The notes under the pieces are model-generated. The model searched no databases. It saw nothing but the letters and a program-made list of their open reading frames with translations, and was not told where the DNA came from. A stretch of DNA of 11,739 bases, taken from the NCBI GenBank assembly GCA_035430005.1, contig DAOMFV010000153.1:1-11739 (forward strand), written 5' to 3'. Source of the stretch: JAEUIE01 sp035430005 (GTDB lineage Bacteria > Planctomycetota > Planctomycetia > Gemmatales > HRBIN36). A program made the translations under genes and the position numbers. This document shows positions 1 to 6,596 of the stretch, piece after piece. The first letter of the stretch is position 1, and every line of letters begins with the position of its first letter.

Positions 1-1191
1 CATCACCGAAACACTAAAGGCGATGATGGCCGACCAGGGCGTGATGATTGTCGGCAACTCAAAGAACCTCGTCACCATCAGCGAGCCGCCGACACCCAGA
101 CTGACTCCGAGGATACCACCCAGGCTGGTGAGCACGACGCTCTCCGCCAGGAACTGTGCGGTGATGTCGCCTCGCTTGGCACCCAGCGCCCGGCGAACGC
201 CAATTTCCCTGGTGCGCTCGGTAACGGTGGCCAGCATGATATTCATGATGCCGATACCGCCCACCACCAGCGAAATGGAAGCGATGGCTCCCAGCACCAG
301 CGAGAAGATGCGCTGAGTGCGTTCTGCTTTCTCCAGCAGATCGAGCGGCACAGTGATGGCATAATCCTTTTCCGGATGGTATTGCTCCAGCAGGCAGGCG
401 ATGACCTCAGCGGTGCTTTTGACATTTTCCAGCTTATCGACGCTCACCGTGATCTGGCTCAGTTCCAGCTTCTCCGCCTGGAAACTGCCGGCCTTCTGGG
501 TCATGAGAATGCTGCCAGTGCGCACCTTGTCGGTGCCGAAGGGAACGTAGATTTCCTTGTCGAAGTCGCGTAGCTCGCCGGCGCCAGGCTTGCTGGAGCC
601 GCGCATATCGGTGACGCCGATGATACGGTAGTACTGGCTGCCGTCCAGGCGGATGGCTTTGTTCATTGGGTCTTCGTAGGGGAAGAGTTTCTCCGCCACA
701 TCGTAGCCGATGACACAGACATTGGCTTTGCCGGCATCGTCAATCTCGGTGAGGAACCGGCCCAGGGCCATCTTGAGATTGGCCTGTTCTGCCTGCTCTG
801 GCGAGGCGGCAACGATACGGGCATCCATCTTGCGATCCAGGTAGCGAGCTTCCTTGACAAACTCGCGAGTCGCCGTCACCTCGGTGACAGTGGGGATGGT
901 GAACTGGATGCGATCCAAGTCAGCCATCTTGAGGCCATAGTCGAGAATAAACTGCTGCTGGCGTTCCTTCTTCTCTTCGCCGCTGGGCTTGGCGCTGCGG
1001 ATGATGATGTTGGTAGCGCCCAACTGGCGAATCTGTTCGATAGCTTCAAACCGTGCCGCTTCACCGACGGCGAGCATGATGATGACCGACGCCACACCCA
1101 GCACGATGCCCAACACGGTCAGCAGCGACCGCAGCCGCTGGGTCATCAGGTTGCGGAGAGCAAGTTTCAGTACGTGGGTGAGACGGTTCAT
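1..1191 (-). CDS. MacB/FtsX-family ABC transporter permease (3' end beyond window)
   Basis: Inner-membrane permease of a MacAB-TolC-like export pump. In this family the periplasmic domain couples ATP hydrolysis to the adaptor and outer-membrane channel. Reading from ATG at 1191 gives 397 residues with no stop before the left edge. The protein starts MNRLTHVLKLALRNLM and has TM1 at about 22-42 (LLTVLGIVLGVASVIIML). A MacB-type periplasmic domain follows, from LGATNIIIRS (about 57-66) to about 290. The FtsX domain begins near 298, with the conserved TERTREIGVRRALGAKRGD at about 322-340 and a further TM up to about 375. The last TM and C-terminus are missing. E. coli MacB has an N-terminal ABC ATPase domain and this protein does not, so its ATPase must be separate. 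No Shine-Dalgarno is visible before the ATG. It is the last visible gene of the minus-strand operon, 222 bases after the adaptor gene. The substrate cannot be read from the sequence. Confidence 0.93.
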   Translation of the reverse strand, partial: MNRLTHVLKLALRNLMTQRLRSLLTVLGIVLGVASVIIMLAVGEAARFEAIEQIRQLGATNIIIRSAKPSGEEKKERQQQFILDYGLKMADLDRIQFTIPTVTEVTATREFVKEARYLDRKMDARIVAASPEQAEQANLKMALGRFLTEIDDAGKANVCVIGYDVAEKLFPYEDPMNKAIRLDGSQYYRIIGVTDMRGSSKPGAGELRDFDKEIYVPFGTDKVRTGSILMTQKAGSFQAEKLELSQITVSVDKLENVKSTAEVIACLLEQYHPEKDYAITVPLDLLEKAERTQRIFSLVLGAIASISLVVGGIGIMNIMLATVTERTREIGVRRALGAKRGDITAQFLAESVVLTSLGGILGVSLGVGGSLMVTRFFELPTIITPWSAIIAFSVSVM

Positions 1192-1229
1192 TCGGATTTT
1201 GTTTCAGCCCCAATGCGGCGGGATAAGTT

Positions 1230-1252
1230 AGCCCAGGGCAACGCCCTGGGTA
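1230..1252 (+). repeat. 19-base palindrome, copy A of inverted pair
   Basis: CCCAGGGC (1232-1239), loop AAC, GCCCTGGG (1243-1250). The 23 bases at 1230-1252 are an exact reverse complement of 1361-1383. In one minus-strand frame this copy reads YPGRCPGL, a peptide that can cause false ORF calls. Confidence 0.9.
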
Positions 1253-1360
1253 CATGGTTTCCTTTCTTCATCTCATTAGCCCTGAAAGGGCGAGATAGGT
1301 ATGATCTCGAAAGCTGTCTCGCCCCTTTGGGGCTTTGGATTGATTGATTTTGAGCTTACT

Positions 1361-1383
1361 TACCCAGGGCGTTGCCCTGGGCT
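1361..1383 (-). repeat. 19-base palindrome, copy B of inverted pair
   Basis: CCCAGGGC (1363-1370), loop GTT, GCCCTGGG (1374-1381). It is the exact inverted copy of 1230-1252. It lies 31 bases past the adaptor stop codon in the direction of transcription. Confidence 0.9.
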
Positions 1384-1413
1384 ATCCTGTCTCGGCCCTT
1401 TGGGCCTATCGGC

Positions 1414-3147
1414 TTAACCAGGTTGCATGACCACCTTGGCTCCGGGCGAAGGGGGCGGCGGAGCAGGTGTCGTAGCTTTCGTTGGCGAAGGCCCCTCTTT
1501 TCCATTCTGGGAAGAGGCTTTCATCTCAGCTGCCAGGCGACGGCGGGAGTTGAGCGCCACCTTCTCCCCTTCTTCCAACCCTTTGGTAACGATGATGAAC
1601 TTGTCGTTATTGTCGCCTACTCCAACGGTGCGCTTGGTGACCGTGCTTCCCGATTGCTGAAAGGCATAGTGCTCGCCATCCCGTTCGCAGATGGCCTGCA
1701 CCGGCACCATGAGCACGTTCTTATGTTGCTGGGCGATGATGCGCACCTCAGCGGTCATGCCGGGTTTGAGGCCTGCTTCCAGGGGCAGATCGTTAATGCT
1801 GACTTCGGTGACATATTCCTTGACGCCACGTTCATCCCAGGGGCCACGATTGTCGGCAAGAGTGGCGACGCTGAGCACTTTGCCATGGAGCACCTTGTTG
1901 GGAAGCGCTTCGAGAAGCACTTCCACGTCCTGATCGTTCTTCACCTTTTTGATCTGTGATTCATGCACCTTGACTTTTACCTGCATCCTGCTGAGATCGG
2001 GTAAACGGAACAGAGTCTGCTGGTAGTACACCAGTGCACCGGGGCGCACTCGGCTCTGCTCATCCCAGTACCGGTCATTGGCATAGACGATAATGCCATC
2101 CTGCGGGGCTTTGATGATACAGCCATCGAGCTGCTTCTTCAGGCGGTCCAAGGCGCGTTTTTCAATCTTGGCGGTATCTTCGGCCGCATCGAGTTCCGAT
2201 TTGGCCTTGAGCACAGCAGCCTGGGTGCTGTTTTTGGTGCGTTCCAGTTCGGACTTAGCGTCTCGTGCGGTCGATTCGAGCTTGGCCTGCTGGCTTTTTT
2301 TTGTGAAGTTCTCGAGGATGTAAAGCTCTTTTCTGGCGCTGGTCACCAGCAACTCGTTTTCCTGCACTTTGGTTTCAGCCCGCCTGAGTGTTTCCGGAGT
2401 TTCGAAGCCCCGGTTGACGACGATCTGAAAGTTCTTGTGTTCTTCCTTGGCAATCTCGAGTTCGCGCTCCGACTTGGCGACAGCCGACTTGGCGGTATCG
2501 AGCAGCTTGAGATACTCGCCCTTGGCGTGGAAGTACTTTTCGTATTCCAGATCAGCCAGGATGAGGGCAAGCTTGGCCTTGTCGAGCTCGCTTTCCTTTT
2601 TGTTTTCCTGCACTTTGAGTTCTTCGCGCGAGGCGTTGGCTTTGCCGTCAGCCTGTTTCCATTTCACTTCCTGATCCTGGAAGGCCTTGGTAAGCTCTTC
2701 GGTATCGAACTTGACAACGATATCGCCTTTCTTGACACTCGTGCCTTCGTTGAGGATTTCGACAATCTTAATCTGCCTGCCTTCGACATCGCAGCGGACG
2801 TCAACGGTCTTGGCGCTTCCCAATTCGCCCCGTTCGGTGACGATGATCTGCAGATCACCGCGGGTGACGGTGCCGATCAAGTCGGTTTTGGTTTCGGTCA
2901 CGCTCGGCCAGTACCAGTAGACGATCGGGCCGATGACTAGCCCGGCCACCAGCGTCAAAGCAAGGAGCCAGCGCCAACTGGTACCCGATGACCTGGCGGT
3001 AGCGAGATTCATCGGGGCTGCCGGGTCGTTAATGGAAGACCACACTTGCGGGGAAAAGCTCGGCTGGTCGGGGAGTGTCTCCGCTGCGGGGCTGGACAGG
3101 GGCTGGAGCGGGGAGTGTTTCACTTCCTGGGGTGAGGTATTGTCCAT
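1414..3147 (-). CDS. HlyD/MacA-like periplasmic adaptor (membrane fusion protein)
   Basis: Adaptor that bridges an inner-membrane exporter to a TolC channel. From ATG 3147 it has 577 residues: a Pro-rich N-terminus, one TM anchor at about 60-80 (WLLALTLVAGLVIGPIVYWYW), and the first half of a lipoyl-like domain (GDLQIIVTERGELGS to GTSVKKGDIVVKF). A long charged coiled coil spans about 150-330, the second lipoyl half follows at CIIKAPQDGIIVYANDRYW, then beta-barrel and membrane-proximal domains (LKPGMTAEVRII, VLMVPVQAIC). The tail is Pro-rich (TPAPPPPSPG). The start is uncertain. ATG 3147 overlaps the end of the tolC-like gene by 119 bases in another frame and has only a weak GGGA upstream. 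ATG 3012 gives 532 residues, leaves a 16-base gap after the tolC-like stop and still keeps the TM anchor. An ATG at 3207 also exists. Most like MacA/HlyD-family adaptors found with MacB permeases. Confidence 0.93.
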   Translation of the reverse strand: MDNTSPQEVKHSPLQPLSSPAAETLPDQPSFSPQVWSSINDPAAPMNLATARSSGTSWRWLLALTLVAGLVIGPIVYWYWPSVTETKTDLIGTVTRGDLQIIVTERGELGSAKTVDVRCDVEGRQIKIVEILNEGTSVKKGDIVVKFDTEELTKAFQDQEVKWKQADGKANASREELKVQENKKESELDKAKLALILADLEYEKYFHAKGEYLKLLDTAKSAVAKSERELEIAKEEHKNFQIVVNRGFETPETLRRAETKVQENELLVTSARKELYILENFTKKSQQAKLESTARDAKSELERTKNSTQAAVLKAKSELDAAEDTAKIEKRALDRLKKQLDGCIIKAPQDGIIVYANDRYWDEQSRVRPGALVYYQQTLFRLPDLSRMQVKVKVHESQIKKVKNDQDVEVLLEALPNKVLHGKVLSVATLADNRGPWDERGVKEYVTEVSINDLPLEAGLKPGMTAEVRIIAQQHKNVLMVPVQAICERDGEHYAFQQSGSTVTKRTVGVGDNNDKFIIVTKGLEEGEKVALNSRRRLAAEMKASSQNGKEGPSPTKATTPAPPPPSPGAKVVMQPG

Positions 3148-5353
3148 CACGGTACATCCCATCGGCATCGAGTTGTAACTGTTCAGTGGCGAGAAGCAAC
3201 TGGACACGAAGTCGTTCGTAACTGAACCAGGTGGAGATCAACTGGTTCTTGGCGTTGAGCAATTGAGCCAGAGTGTTGAGCTGTTCGAGCGGATTAACGG
3301 GGCGGTTGAGCTGCAACTGCAAGGGCACCGATTCGACCTGGCGCGTAGCAGCGACAAAAGCCCGGCGGGTGATCTCGAAGTTCTGCCGATCCGTCTCCAG
3401 TTGTCTGAGTATCTGGCGCAGATCCAGCATAACCTGATCCTGTACCAGCATATAGTCGCGGCGGGCACGATCATATTGTATCAGACTCTGGCGGTAGTTG
3501 TTGCGTGCAATTTCCCGATTAAGCGGGCCTTCGAACTGCACCCCGACCCGGTACTTGCTGGCGGCATTAGAGAAATTAAAGGGCCTGGGAACAATCGGAT
3601 CGGTGTTGATATCCATGCCGCCCACCAGGTTCAGCACCGCGCCGAGTTTGTTGGCGGTGATGGCTACCTGCCGCCAGGTATCGACCACGCGGGCCCGGGC
3701 ATTCATGAGATCGAGCCGATTTTCGAGAGCGAGCCGGATGGCTTCCTCTTCAGTCATCGTCACCCGGGGAAGGTTAATCGAGTAGACCCGTATCTGATTC
3801 TGAATGACAAAGAGTTGGCCGACAGCCAGTTCCAGGTCGCGTAGCCTGAGTTCGAACTGACGTTTGCGGTCGTTCATGTTCATCTTCTCGACCACGCCCT
3901 TGTAGCCTTCCAGCGTTTTGGGGTAGTTCAGCAGTTCACCCTTGACCTGGTTCAGTTGGGCCAACAGCCCCTCACGATACTGTTTGATGCGATCGACTTC
4001 CTTGGCATCTATATCCGAAGGCAACGGTGTCTTGCGCCACTGATCGGCCTCTGCCACGATCTGCGTGAGGAAACCCTGCGAGAGGCGATGATACTCCGCC
4101 AGCTTGGGCAGCCATTTCTCAATCTGGGCGATGGTCAGCTTTTCGTATTCCTTGCGGAAGTCGCGTTGGAGTTGATCAATGTCGATCTGGAGTTGATCGA
4201 GTGTGGGGTCGGTGAAAAGGAACGACTTCAGCGGTTGATCATCCATGGCTACCTGCACTGTGGGCGGCAGGCCAAGCTGTAGTTTGTAGCGGTCGAGGCT
4301 GTTCTCCAGAATGGTGCGAGCCTGAATGATGCTGGCCCGCGCTTCCAGCAGCGAGGTGTAGGCCTGGTCCTCCTGTACGGAAGTGATCTTGCCAGCCAGG
4401 CGCTGCGCCTGTTGGTTGGCGTAGTTCTGTTCCTGGCGGATGACGTTCGTTTCCTGATTGCGGATCAATTGTTGCTGCTGAAGCAGAGCCAGGTACTGAT
4501 TCACCGCCAGGTCAACGTAAAGATCCTTGCGGAAGCGGGCGAAAATGCGGAGCTGGTAGAGCAGGCTGCGTTCGCCCTGTGTAAGAGCTTCCATTCGCAC
4601 TTGTCTGCCAAAGTCGCGCAACAGGGGCTGGATGAAGTTCATGGAAATGGTCGAGCCGGCAAACGTGCTCTTGCCCGTGTACTCCCAGATGAAGCTGTTG
4701 GCAAAATTGACCAGCAACTGCCCGCCGGCAGCGAAGCTCTGTTTGAAGCCGAAGTTGGTATTCGTGCTGAGCGTATTCGTCTCTGTTGGGGAGCCACCCG
4801 AACCGAAGTGCTCAAAGGTGGTGTCGTTTGTCAGATACCATTGTGTCGCAAACTCGAAACGGTTGAGCGTCAGGTCGAGGGCCGAGAGGTAGAGGTTCTC
4901 CAGTTGAGTGCGATACTCCCTGCTGTGCAGTTGTGACTGCTGCATGATGCGATCAGGGCCCAGCTGTAGTTTGCCATCGACGAGCGGCAGTTGGTTGTAC
5001 CAATCGGAGAGTTCGACCGAATCGACAGTGCCATGATCCCACCAGTGCCTCCACCCATGCATGCCGTAGGCTTCGTGCATGTAGATGTCAGCGGCAGGAT
5101 CATCAGGCGGCATCGGCGGATGGTCTGGATCATACGGGTTGTAAAGACGAGAGGCCGGCGGTGGTTCGATATTGATGTTCGGCACATTCCAACGAGGGTC
5201 CGCAGGCCGTTCCAGGATGGCGGCGTACGAATCCTTGTCGGCGCTCTCACGGTAGTAGGCCCGTGAACACGACGACAGCGTGAGCGCAAGAATAGACAAT
5301 GTCAGCCAGCGCAAGGCCAAACGATCCCCCTCCCCTAAGCATCGTCGCGCCAT
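3029..5353 (-). CDS. TolC-like outer-membrane efflux lipoprotein
   Basis: Outer-membrane channel of the export pump; first gene of the minus-strand operon. From ATG 5353 it encodes 774 residues, much longer than E. coli TolC. The N-terminus has an Arg-rich start, a hydrophobic stretch and a lipobox (LSSC, Cys29), so it is probably a lipoprotein. This supports ATG 5353 over the longer frame from 5458. Residues about 60-135 form an unusual Pro/Asp- and Trp/His-rich segment (PYDPDHPPMPPDDPAAD; MHGWRHWWDHG at 98-108). The first efflux repeat runs from about 145 to 365, ending in LQLGLPP. An extra charged helical insert occupies about 375-520, and the second repeat about 530-725. The tail after 740 is low-complexity Pro-rich and overlaps the adaptor reading frame if that gene starts at 3147. 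A TTGACA box lies on the minus strand at 5410-5405, but no convincing -10 follows it. Confidence 0.92.
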   Translation of the reverse strand: MARRCLGEGDRLALRWLTLSILALTLSSCSRAYYRESADKDSYAAILERPADPRWNVPNINIEPPPASRLYNPYDPDHPPMPPDDPAADIYMHEAYGMHGWRHWWDHGTVDSVELSDWYNQLPLVDGKLQLGPDRIMQQSQLHSREYRTQLENLYLSALDLTLNRFEFATQWYLTNDTTFEHFGSGGSPTETNTLSTNTNFGFKQSFAAGGQLLVNFANSFIWEYTGKSTFAGSTISMNFIQPLLRDFGRQVRMEALTQGERSLLYQLRIFARFRKDLYVDLAVNQYLALLQQQQLIRNQETNVIRQEQNYANQQAQRLAGKITSVQEDQAYTSLLEARASIIQARTILENSLDRYKLQLGLPPTVQVAMDDQPLKSFLFTDPTLDQLQIDIDQLQRDFRKEYEKLTIAQIEKWLPKLAEYHRLSQGFLTQIVAEADQWRKTPLPSDIDAKEVDRIKQYREGLLAQLNQVKGELLNYPKTLEGYKGVVEKMNMNDRKRQFELRLRDLELAVGQLFVIQNQIRVYSINLPRVTMTEEEAIRLALENRLDLMNARARVVDTWRQVAITANKLGAVLNLVGGMDINTDPIVPRPFNFSNAASKYRVGVQFEGPLNREIARNNYRQSLIQYDRARRDYMLVQDQVMLDLRQILRQLETDRQNFEITRRAFVAATRQVESVPLQLQLNRPVNPLEQLNTLAQLLNAKNQLISTWFSYERLRVQLLLATEQLQLDADGMYRDGQYLTPGSETLPAPAPVQPRSGDTPRPAELFPASVVFH

Positions 5354-5547
5354 GGTGACGCCCACGATGTTCCCCGGCGGGTGAATCGCCGAAGTCGTTA
5401 GGTTTGTCAAGAAAAAAGTAATGAATGGTGAAGTGCGAAAGCTAGATGAGATGGGCAATCACTTTCTTGCCAGCCTGCTTCGCCAGCAGAGGAATGTCCA
5501 GCGATTGCAGTGCTCCCTTGCTGGCGCAGCGGGCTGGGATATTTCCC

Positions 5548-5576
5548 TTGACACTGCCACGTCACTGGCTTACTAT
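5548..5576 (+). promoter_or_regulatory. Sigma-70-type promoter for the LTxxQ gene
   Basis: Perfect -35 TTGACA at 5548-5553, a 17-base spacer, then TACTAT at 5571-5576 as -10 (4 of 6 consensus). Transcription would start near 5583, leaving a 5' leader of about 32 bases that carries a GGAG Shine-Dalgarno at 5604-5607. The rest of the 261-base divergent gap (5354-5614) holds no convincing gene. Confidence 0.6.
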
Positions 5577-5614
5577 ACCTAAGTCTTTAGGTGTATCTTC
5601 TCTGGAGATTACCC

Positions 5615-6379
5615 ATGTCGTTTCGTTTGTTACAGTTTGTGATCCCAGTTATCGCGCTGGTCTGTGGAACCTCGGTCAGCCAGGCGCAGTTCATGCAGAT
5701 GGCTACGCCCAAGTTTCCGCTACTCATGAACAGAATGGTTCAGCAGGAACTCAAACTCACGGACGAGCAGAACAAGAAGATTCAGGCCAAGGTCAAGGAA
5801 CTGATGCCCGAAGGGTCGCCCTTCGTGAACCGGATTGAAACCAAGGGTGGCGACAAGGCAGCGAGTAGCGACGACTCCGCGCCGAAGGTCAACTTTGGCG
5901 TTGTCATCCAGGGAAAAGGTCAAGGCGGAGCGGCTTCACCCCCCGTTGTTTTGGGCAACGGCGCCAACTTCAAAGTGGGTGAAGGCGGATCCTTCACCAT
6001 GCCCGATTTCAAGAAGATTGATGCAGAAGTAGAAAAGCTCCTCGAACAACCTCAGCGCGATCGCCTCAAACAATTAGCCTTGCAGCGTACCGGCATGGTG
6101 GCCCTCGCTCAGGAACAAGTCGCCAGGGATGTCGGGCTGGAAGATGATCAGAAAGACCTCGTCAAGCACATCCTCGAAGATCAGCAGAAGAAGATGCAGG
6201 AATACTTCCGAACCATGATTGAAGCCGGGACCGGTTTCAATCAGGAGAAGATTGGCGAGTTCACCAAGAAGCAGCGTGAGCAGACCGAGTCTGACCTCGC
6301 CATCATCCTCACTCCAGATCAGAAGGCCAAGTGGGATGAACTGTTGGGGGCGAAGTTTGATTTCAAAGGGAAGCAGTAA
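5615..6379 (+). CDS. Exported LTxxQ-motif protein, function unknown
   Basis: 254 residues from ATG 5615, chosen because GGAG (5604-5607) lies seven bases upstream and a signal peptide follows directly: MSFRLLQFVIPVIALVCG, with likely cleavage after SQA (22-24). The mature protein is mostly helical and charged, with a Gly/Ser-rich middle (about 78-128). LTxxQ-type motifs occur at LTDEQ (48-52), a degenerate GLEDDQ near 174, and LTPDQ (232-236) close to the C-terminus (LTPDQKAKWDELLGAKF). The Spy/CpxP periplasmic proteins carry LTxxQ motifs, but the similarity here is limited to motif and helical character, so a chaperone or envelope-stress role is only inference. Planctomycetes have many exported proteins of this sort. 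It appears monocistronic, with its own promoter and a strong terminator right after the stop. Confidence 0.85.
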   Translation: MSFRLLQFVIPVIALVCGTSVSQAQFMQMATPKFPLLMNRMVQQELKLTDEQNKKIQAKVKELMPEGSPFVNRIETKGGDKAASSDDSAPKVNFGVVIQGKGQGGAASPPVVLGNGANFKVGEGGSFTMPDFKKIDAEVEKLLEQPQRDRLKQLALQRTGMVALAQEQVARDVGLEDDQKDLVKHILEDQQKKMQEYFRTMIEAGTGFNQEKIGEFTKKQREQTESDLAIILTPDQKAKWDELLGAKFDFKGKQ

Positions 6380-6405
6380 GGAGTCAGTAGCCAGAATAGA
6401 ACGAG

Positions 6406-6433
6406 AACCCTCGACAGCAATGTCGAGGGTTTT
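6406..6433 (+). terminator. Rho-independent terminator
   Basis: An 11-bp perfect stem, AACCCTCGACA (6406-6416) with TGTCGAGGGTT (6421-6431), closed by a GCAA tetraloop of the stable GNRA type. The 3' arm runs into TTTTGTCTTCC. It begins 27 bases after the LTxxQ gene stop and separates that gene from the hydrolase gene. Confidence 0.88.
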
Positions 6434-6439
6434 GTCTTC

Positions 6440-6525
6440 CTCCCCTCTCTTGTACTCGGGAGAGGGGTCGGGGGTTCTCTTTCTCCCCTCTCCCCTGGAG
6501 GGAGAGGGGTTGGGGGTGAGGGGGA
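6440..6525. repeat. Two tandem CCCCTCTCCC-type hairpin repeats
   Basis: Copy 1 pairs CCCCTCTC (6442-6449) with GAGAGGGG (6460-6467). Copy 2 pairs CCCCTCTCCC (6485-6494) with GGGAGAGGGG (6500-6509), followed by TTGGGGGTGAGGGG. The two copies are diverged but clearly related and in the same orientation. Read on the minus strand they give LTPNPSPSRGEG-like peptides, which I recall as a common product of dispersed intergenic repeats in many bacterial genomes. No coding function is likely. Confidence 0.85.
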
Positions 6526-6558
6526 GCATAGTACTTGCGCCCTTCCCCAAAAAACTCC

Positions 6559-6587
6559 GTGACAGCCCTGTTTCCATCGTCTATGAT
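6559..6587 (+). promoter_or_regulatory. Near-consensus sigma-70 promoter for the hydrolase gene
   Basis: GTGACA (6559-6564, 5 of 6 consensus), a 17-base spacer, and TATGAT (6582-6587, 5 of 6). The start point expected 6-8 bases after the -10 would be about 6593-6596, only one to four bases before the ATG at 6597. No Shine-Dalgarno precedes the ATG, which fits a leaderless or almost leaderless mRNA. Confidence 0.6.
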
Positions 6588-6596
6588 TCATCCACT

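Larger units (their letters stand above)
1229..1410. repeat. Symmetric cluster of five GC-rich palindromic repeats
   Basis: This intergenic block between the permease and adaptor genes holds five short hairpins. Two share the 19-base form CCCAGGGC-N3-GCCCTGGG (1232-1250 and 1363-1381). Three share a GCCCY/RGGGC-type 13-base form (1279-1291, 1321-1333, 1394-1406). The first four are arranged as a nested inverted repeat: units 1 and 2 are mirrored by units 3 and 4 around about 1306, with 28- and 29-base AT-richer spacers. The fifth is an extra copy in the orientation of unit 3. There is no T-run after the hairpin nearest the adaptor stop, so a simple terminator is not indicated. These are probably dispersed REP-like elements. 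They could also act as mRNA stabilisers or attenuators inside the operon. Confidence 0.85.

Noticed and set aside
1061..1255. Minus-strand frame beginning with YPGRCPGL
   Set aside because: Its start is translated palindromic repeat and the rest overlaps the permease gene in another frame.
1372..2940. Plus-strand open frames of 195 and 167 codons opposite the adaptor gene
   Set aside because: Antisense shadows of a well-supported HlyD-family gene; the first also begins inside the palindrome cluster.
5354..5410. TTGACA on the minus strand as the -35 of the export operon
   Set aside because: No acceptable -10 lies 16-18 bases downstream, so a promoter here is not supported.
5442..5561. Minus-strand frame ending LLAKQAGKKVIAHLI, resembling a gene C-terminus
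   Set aside because: Only 39 codons between stops, no ATG, GTG or TTG start, and it lies across the promoter of the plus-strand gene; at most a remnant.
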